Shown here: positions 58,822 to 64,000 of the stretch, in pieces | Position numbering within the stretch: position 1 is the first letter of the stretch | Layout of the letters: each line of letters begins with the position of its first letter | DNA from: Triticum aestivum | Lineage: Eukaryota > Streptophyta > Magnoliopsida > Poales > Poaceae | Reading direction: 5' to 3' | Assembly: GCF_018294505.1 (NCBI RefSeq) | Contig: NC_057801.1 | Location: forward strand, 202,310,538 to 202,374,537 | DNA: 64,000 nt | Program-made: the position numbers and the translations under genes | Notes under the pieces: model-generated | What the model was told of the DNA's origin: nothing | Database searches by the model: none | Seen by the model: the letters and a program-made list of their open reading frames with translations, nothing else

Positions 58822-58969
58822 CTCGGATACAGTACGGCATTGGAGCTCGGATACATAGTCCGGCGTTGGAGCTCGGATACAGTCCGGCGTTGGAGCTCGG
58901 ATACATAATCCGGCGCTGGAGCTCGGATACATTCCGACGTTAGAGCTGGGAAGCAGTCTGGCATTGGTG
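58822..58969 (+). repeat. 24/26-bp tandem repeat in E4
   Basis: Six units of 24, 26, 24, 26, 24 and 24 bp (148 bp in all), starting CTCGGATACA and ending CGTTGGAG, the last one diverged. The 26-bp units carry two extra bases after GGATACA. Confidence 0.85.
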
Positions 58970-59278
58970 CTCGGCTGCAAAAGATACCTCGAATGCAGTC
59001 CGGCGTTGGAGCTTAGACGCAAGAGGATGCTGCCGCCCGGGAACAACTTCAAACCCGAGGTGTGACATAAAAATAAGAAGGCATTGATAAAGGCCGGAAA
59101 CTTAAAGGGGCTCCTCGGATACCCGACGTGTAAACTCGTCGAATGCATTTCGGCGATCCTCAAGATCAAAGATGGGAAGATTTGTTGAACCAGTTTTCAA
59201 GACCGACGACTGAAGATGAAGAACGGTTCGGAAGAATCGAGGAGCGTCCCTAAATTGAAGACCAGTTCAGGGGGCTAT

Positions 59279-59753
59279 TGATGGTGTCCTGGACTAGGGG
59301 GTACTCACCACATCATCTCCCGATCTGTTAGATTGGGCCGAGGACCCCCATGGCCGTATACTCATGGGCCTGTTCAGAAAGTTGCCGCATACAAGGAAGA
59401 TTCCACAAGACTTGGCGATCAAGACAAGGACTCCTCCCCCACCGGCGTATTCGGCTAGGACTCTTGTTATCCTAGGCGTCTGGTGCATTATATAAACCAA
59501 GGCCAGGCTAGTCGATAGGACAAACAATCATACCATAGGATAGCTTCTAGGGTTTAGCCTCTCTGATCTTGTGGTAGATCTACTCTTGTACTACCCATAT
59601 CATCAATATTAATCAAGCAGGAGTAGGGTTTTACCTCCACCGAGAGGGCCCAAACCTGGGTAAAAACATCGTGTCCCTGGTCTCCTGTTACCATCCGCCT
59701 AGACGCACAGTTCGGGACCCCCTACCCGAGAACCGCCGGTTTTGACACCGACA
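59279..59753 (+). repeat. E4 3' LTR (hybrid)
   Basis: Starts TGATGGTGTCCTGGACTAGG and ends GACACCGACA; TATATAAA at 59489-59496. The second GGTTG copy follows. Confidence 0.92.
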
Positions 59754-59758
59754 GGTTG

Positions 59759-61614
59759 TCTTGCCCTTCCTCTCCTCCATGTCATCTTGAAGCTGCTCAA
59801 CAACAGACTGGATCTCAGTCACCTTCACATCTAAATTATAGAACTTCTGCTCCATGATCCTCTCCAGGCTCTCCTGGTTTTGAGTCAAGGTGGCCAGCCC
59901 CTTCTCAATCCTCAGAGTGGATGCAATCAAGTAGCCTAGTTGATCTTGTTTGCTTTTCAGAAAGTACTGAGATGCCTCTTCCATTGTTGGCATCTTGGTA
60001 GCCTTCTCTGTCCTTGCCTTCTCCTTCTTGGCTTGAGCATGCACAGAAGATGATTCATCTTCATCCATAACCACTTGGTTGTCCTCAAATTCTGAATAGA
60101 TAGCAAAATGTTCCTTGTCCAGCAAGTATGTGTCTGTGCCCATCTTGGAGTTAATCAGCTCCTGAATCTGTGGGGCATACCCACAACTTCTCTTCTGGTC
60201 TGCTGCTGTCCTCTTGATAGTCTCAACAATGAGGCTCATGACCTTAAATTTCTGTGGCACATCAAACAAGTGTAGCAAGTTTATAGCATGGCCTCTTATC
60301 ATGTTGTGGTCACCTGACTTGGGAAATAGAGTATGCCTAAGGATCCAGTTGATCGTTGGGAGTCCTGACAGAAGATAATGTACAGATCCAAATTTATGTG
60401 TCTCAACTGCAGCATCTGGGATCTCCTTGTACATATGAGCCATGGAATTGTGATCCATCTTCTTCTTGGCATAGACATCCAAGTCATCTTCCTGCTCCTT
60501 GGGTGCATTGATCAGATTTGCCCACTCCTCAATGGTTGATTGGTACCTTGTACCTTCAGACATCCACACTATCTTGCCATCTGGGTAGAAGTGTGATGTG
60601 GAGTAGAATTGCATGATGAGCTCATCATTCCACTTTGTGAGCTTCTGCCCAACAAAGTCTGCAACTCCACAAGCAATGAAGCTGTCTTGCACTCCAGGAT
60701 AGTGTTCCTCATTCTCCTTCATGTAGGTCCAGTCGACCCACCTCATGTCACAAACTATAGGCTTCTTGTCCAATAACACTGTCTCATAGAAATCCTGATG
60801 TTCCTTAGTGTGGAACCTGTAGTCAACAGCAGTCCTTCTCCTGATAGCATAGGGATCAGACAACCTCCACTGCCTGAGTCATGCATCCTTTCTCAGCTTC
60901 ATGTTCTCAGCCAACAGGATGAGCATCATTGTGGTCTCGAATCTTTGGCTTCAGCTTTCTCAACACATGCTCTTCATCTTCTTCTTCCTCAGCAACAGTT
61001 TCAGGCACTGGGGCCTTGTTCTTCTCTGCAGCAGGTATGTTTCTAGTACTCCTCTTTGGTGCAATCTTGGGCTTGGAGGCAGCTTTGGGTGCTTCTTTGG
61101 GCTTTGATGATGCAACCCCTGACCTTATAGCATCACCCATAAGCTTCTGAGCCTTGGGTGCTGGTGCAGCAACCTCTTCTTCCACTTCCTCTTCCATCAT
61201 GGAAGGCTTCCCAACAACTCTGGCCATGGTCTTCTTGACCCTTTCCTTCCTTATCTTCCCTTCTGCAGCAGCCTCTTTGGGTTGAGATTCCAAATGTACT
61301 TGAGTAGAGGCTCTGACTTTAGACATGGGAGTTCTCTTTGCAGGTACTTTCGTCTTCATTCCAGGCTTAATGGAGGCAGCTGTGACAAACTCCTTTTTGA
61401 CCACCTTCTTCTTGGAAGTGGCCTCATCCTCTACTGCCACATAGTCTTCATCCTCAGATTCTGAGGTTTTCTTCTTTCTAGCCCTGGTGGCAGCTTTAGG
61501 CAGTTTGCTTGGGGTGCTCCTGCTGCCATCATCTGAGGTACTAGAGGGACTAGTGCCCTCACTCATCTGAACCTGCTCCTCTTCCCTGTTCTGGCTGTCA
61601 CTTTGATCAGACAT
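59759..61614 (-). pseudogene. E5 large ORF: putative plant transposon protein, broken
   Basis: Minus-strand ATG at 61614. The first ~235 residues are Lys/Glu/Ala/Pro-rich and low complexity (TRARKKKTSESEDEDYVAVE). A frameshift near 60910 and a TGA at 60879-60881 (likely former Trp) separate the second part: TAVDYRFHTKEHQDFYETVL, KIVWMSEGTRYQSTIEEWAN, GHAINLLHLFDVPQKFKVMS, then a coiled coil (TLTQNQESLERIMEQKFYNL). The second part resembles plant transposon-associated proteins grouped under a 'putative plant transposon protein' domain (PF20167, by recall). It is neither Gag nor Pol as such. E4 is inserted near its end. Confidence 0.6.
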
Positions 61615-61739
61615 GTTGCAAACACTGACTGCTGACCCTATGAATAGATGTAGATGAAATAGAGTGGATGAGCATCACAAGATACAGAGGTTTTTGCAAA
61701 AGAATGACTCAAAAACTTTGTTTTAGTTTTCCACAAAAA

Positions 61740-62500
61740 GCATTTCGGATCAACCGATTTGCAAACTCGGTGATACCGAAGCAGCTTTTGCAACCTAAAC
61801 TAGTGAACTCGGTCAGACCGAGTCAGTTCGGTGGCACCGAGACTGCTAGGGTTTCACAAAGTCCTAAACTCAGTCACACCGATTTTCAATTCTCGGTCAG
61901 ACCGAGAATCACTTGTGCAATGGCATTCGCCAAATCGGTGGAACCGAGTTTTGCAACCCGGTGGGTCCGTGATGGTTTCGGCCGAAACCTAACCCTAAAT
62001 TTTCAATACACTTCTAATCTAAGGATTGTTTTGACTGGATAGAATCGTTTCAAAAGTGGCAAGAATCATAATGAACACAATGTGCTAGGAATCGGATGGG
62101 GATAGCACTGTGATCGAGTCCATACCCTAGCTTGGCGATGAACTCGCTGCGGCGGCAACAACGGGGGTGAATTCCGTTGATGGCAGTGGAGACCAGCGAC
62201 AGGAGGTGACTGGCGACGAGGAGACGATCCGGAGACCTTGGTGGCAGAGCGAGCTATGCGTGGGCGAAGGGGTTTGGAGAAAGTTTCCAAATTTTTGCAC
62301 GTGAGTATATATAGCCCGACCCTGTCGGTGTGACCGAGTGGAACAACTCGGTGGCACCGAGATGCATAACTGTATATAGTTACAGCAACTCGGTGTGACC
62401 GAAAGGTTCAAATCGGTTGCACCAAGATTGAAAACCTAGATTGACTTAGTGATCTCAGTATGACCGAAATGGAGGAATCGGTCAGACCGAAATGCACAAA
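61740..62500. repeat. Second array of CGGT/ACCG near-palindromes
   Basis: About 13 copies such as TCGGTCAGACCGA, TCGGTGGCACCGA and TCGGTGTGACCGA, split around the promoter-like box at 62306. Same motif class as in the LTR at 52430-52870, but the surrounding sequence is not alignable by eye. Confidence 0.75.
62306..62313 (-). promoter_or_regulatory. TATA box upstream of the E5 large ORF
   Basis: TATATATA, minus-strand context GGGCTATATATACTCACG. It lies about 690 bp upstream of ATG 61614 and 823 bp downstream (minus) of a TGAAAGTGCAAC at 63136. Confidence 0.45.
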
Positions 62501-63136
62501 GAAGTTTTGGAAGTTTAAGTCTATGACGAATCGGGAACTCTGAGTGCTCCTCACACAGAGTGGTTCGAATCTGACTTGATCAAATTTTGTGATGTAGCAT
62601 GAATAGAGTTTGAGACGAGAAAAGCATAGATAGCTAGAGAAGGTTCTTAGGCATTCTTGTCCATCCACTTGGCAAAAGAAAAAGATACCAATCAATCAAA
62701 GCAACAAGTGGATGTCCTCGAATGAGTAAAATATGCAACCAACATGCTCACACAATAAAATGGCAAATGAAATATGTGGCGAAGCATGCACTACCAATTC
62801 TAGCATCTATCAAGCAATTGGCGATGACTAGGTCATCTATGTATGAGTATATTGACTTAGGAGTCAAACGAGAACATTTGATCATAGGTCATACTCATCG
62901 TTTAAGCTCAAGTGGGGTTACCACTTTTACATAATGCATTGATGTGTTCACACCATTAGAGTTGCTTTGACTCAATTCTTAGAGTTAAGCTCCCCCTAGA
63001 TGTGAGATCCCCCCTTAGAGGGATAAACTAACCTTGGGTTTTGTCGATGATGACTTGATGTAGGTGTTGAAGATGTGGATGCTCAATGTTGATGTAGATC
63101 ATTTGGAGCAATCCCTTTGAGTGAGTTGCACTTTCA
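62501..63136. other. Noncoding region beginning (minus strand) TGAAAGTGCAAC
   Basis: No coding signature. The 12-mer at 63136 (minus) equals the start of the E5 LTR at 53231. It may be the start of a diverged LTR running to about 61650, but no primer site could be found there. Confidence 0.35.
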
Positions 63137-63542
63137 ATACCTACACGGGTTAGTCCCACAAGGAACAAACAAGGATATCCATAGAAATACAGTGATGCAC
63201 ACACAAGATGATGTCTATGAAAGCATTAGGTTACCTTGTCCCTGTCTTACCAACAAGAGGGTTTGTGACTCCTTGAACTAGTGCAAGATGTGGAAGTTGA
63301 TTGCACTTGTAGTTGCCAAAAATATATGAGTGAAATATGTTGGCGGAGTCACCCTCAAGAACTCTCTAGTTCTTCTTCTTCGGGATCCACATCATCTTGA
63401 TGGGAATCCTTGGAGTTGTAGTTGTACTTGATGAAGTAGAGCTTGATGTAGTCTTGGGAACCCACTTGACCAAGGCCTTAGGAGCTTCTTCAAATGCATC
63501 AATCTCCTCTTGAAGCTTGTCCTTGCCTTTTAACTTGTGGTC
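63137..63542 (-). other. Degenerate sequence downstream of Gag-like ORF
   Basis: On the minus strand the Gag-like frame continues past a stop near 63540 (EEIDAFEEAPKALVKWVPKT, then a Ser/Thr-rich stretch) before it degrades. No protease or reverse transcriptase follows. Confidence 0.4.
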
Positions 63543-63944
63543 TTATGGTGGAAGATCATCTTGAGCTTGTGTCCCCTTGAAGGAAGTAGGATCATACTTC
63601 TCTTGTTGAGGAACAAACTTCGTCTTGGGGTATTGATCTTCTTCCCACTCAACTCCATTGGCATTGAACTTTCGTTCAAAACCAACTCCTTGGTTCTTCT
63701 GGTGCCTTCCTTGCTTGCGTACAATTTCCTCAAATTGCTTACTCCCGGCAAGGCTCTTGTAAACACCTTTCTCTATAATTCCCTTCAAAAAGCTATTTTC
63801 TTGCTCAAGCGTAACTTGGCTAAGAGAATCATTAGTGGAATCAAGAGAACTACTAGAAGCAACAATATTTGATTTAGCATGATTATTGTTACTACTAGAG
63901 GAAGAATCCTTCTTGTTCTTGTTAATGGACTTGACTTGAGGCAT
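63543..63944 (-). pseudogene. gag: Gag-like C-terminal fragment
   Basis: Minus-strand frame from ATG 63944 with a Ser/Asn-rich start, a helical part (VTLEQENSFLKGIIEKGVYK), KQFEEIVRKQGRHQKNQGVG and the Lys/Pro-rich EEDQYPKTKFVPQQEKYDPT. This resembles the region after the zinc knuckle in Gag of grass Copia-type polyproteins, from memory. The stop TAA falls in a Pro-Pro context where relatives seem to continue. The upstream Gag lies beyond the window. Confidence 0.5.
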
Positions 63945-64000
63945 GTAAGTGGATAAGAGTAAATGCTTGGCGATGTAAGAAGAACTTTTCTTACGGAGGT

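Larger units (their letters stand above)
54450..59278. other. E4 interior: noncoding, repetitive
   Basis: ORFs of up to 224 codons (55356-56030) occur but look like chance frames: skewed composition, no domain, no equivalent in the other elements. The 56.4-58.3 kb part consists of diverged repeats about 1 kb long that share the module and a GGCCTGATTGCC/GGCCAGATTGCC stretch (56875, 58009) followed by CCGA(A/G)GAGG. A/T-rich linkers fill the rest. GGGGGCTA(C/T)TG before the 3' LTR is a likely polypurine tract. Confidence 0.6.
53956..59753 (+). mobile_element. E4: non-autonomous LTR element with half-Fatima LTRs, no gag or pol
   Basis: LTRs of 475 bp each lie at 53956-54430 and 59279-59753, with GGTTG at 53951-53955 and 59754-59758. 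The 4.85-kb interior has no Gag or Pol motif on either strand. The LTR 3' half from about GGACGAACAATCATACCATA onward, the primer site and two copies of the conserved module match Fatima-like elements; the LTR 5' half does not. The structure fits a large retrotransposon derivative (LARD) mobilised by E1-type proteins. LTRs differ at about 19 of 475 sites by hand count. Confidence 0.88.
51544..64000 (-). mobile_element. E5: minus-strand LTR element with long LTR, runs past the window end
   Basis: A 1688-bp LTR occupies 51544-53231; on the minus strand it starts TGAAAGTGCAAC and ends TTCGATCCTACA. The adjacent polypurine-like tract (minus AAAAAGGGGGATA) marks it as the 3' LTR. The interior holds a large ORF (61614 down to 53744) split by E4. 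Further right is a promoter-like region and a Gag-like ORF; these may belong to E5 or to a second related element. AAAAC (51539-51543) is the candidate target copy. The family was not identified. Confidence 0.65.

Noticed and set aside
59688..59758. Extension of the E5 ORF into the E4 LTR
   Set aside because: The last ~20 codons read LTR sequence; the true continuation is at 53950 after removing E4.

Overview
The window looks like intergenic DNA from a large grass genome of the wheat tribe (Triticeae). Almost every base belongs to a stack of nested transposable elements, and no intact ordinary host gene is visible. The LTRs that begin TGAGGGAGTC and end GACACCGACA match what I remember of the wheat Fatima Gypsy family, reported as enriched in the B-genome lineage. 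The family name and the B-genome hint are recall, not a search result.

Layout. (1) 1-4675 and 14648-15904 are the two halves of one decayed, intron-bearing locus related to plant Ptta/En/Spm transposase genes. It is split by E1, a Fatima-like element at 4676-14642 (duplicated target ATGAC). (2) 15905-19329 is a minus-strand Sabrina/WHAM-like (Athila-type) fragment: Gag, a protease-like ORF and part of the 3' end. (3) Inserted in that Gag is T, a long-LTR chromovirus of Tekay/Del type starting at 19330. Its 5' LTR is about 3.7 kb and its 3' LTR is cut at 51543. (4) T carries three further insertions: E2 (Fatima-like, 26219-39780, target AGGAG) in its reverse transcriptase, E3 (reversed Fatima-like, 40586-49097, target TATAT) in its RNase H, and E5 (minus strand, from 51544 past the window end) in its 3' LTR. 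(5) E2 contains a 3.56-kb CACTA DNA transposon (31946-35504, target TAC) carrying a four-exon B3-like gene. (6) E5 contains E4 (53956-59753, target GGTTG), an element with no gag or pol whose LTR is half Fatima.

How the parts relate. E1 and E2 encode protease, reverse transcriptase, two RNase H modules and integrase, but their Gag lacks most of the capsid region. E3 has a long Gag and a protease but no reverse transcriptase, RNase H or integrase. Downstream of pol, on the opposite strand, E1, E2 and E3 all carry a multi-exon gene for a PF04195-like (putative gypsy-type transposon) protein. In E3 this gene is open across five exons with GT-AG introns and its own TATA-like box. A conserved noncoding module recurs in E1, E2, E3 and twice in E4. 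LTR details pair E1 with E4 and E2 with E3. I read this as a family of interdependent autonomous and non-autonomous elements.

Decay. Hand-counted differences between paired LTRs are about 14/473 (E1), 15/482 (E2), 9/482 (E3) and 19/475 (E4). These are eye counts. They indicate fairly recent insertions, E3 being the youngest. No tRNA, rRNA or CRISPR array was found.
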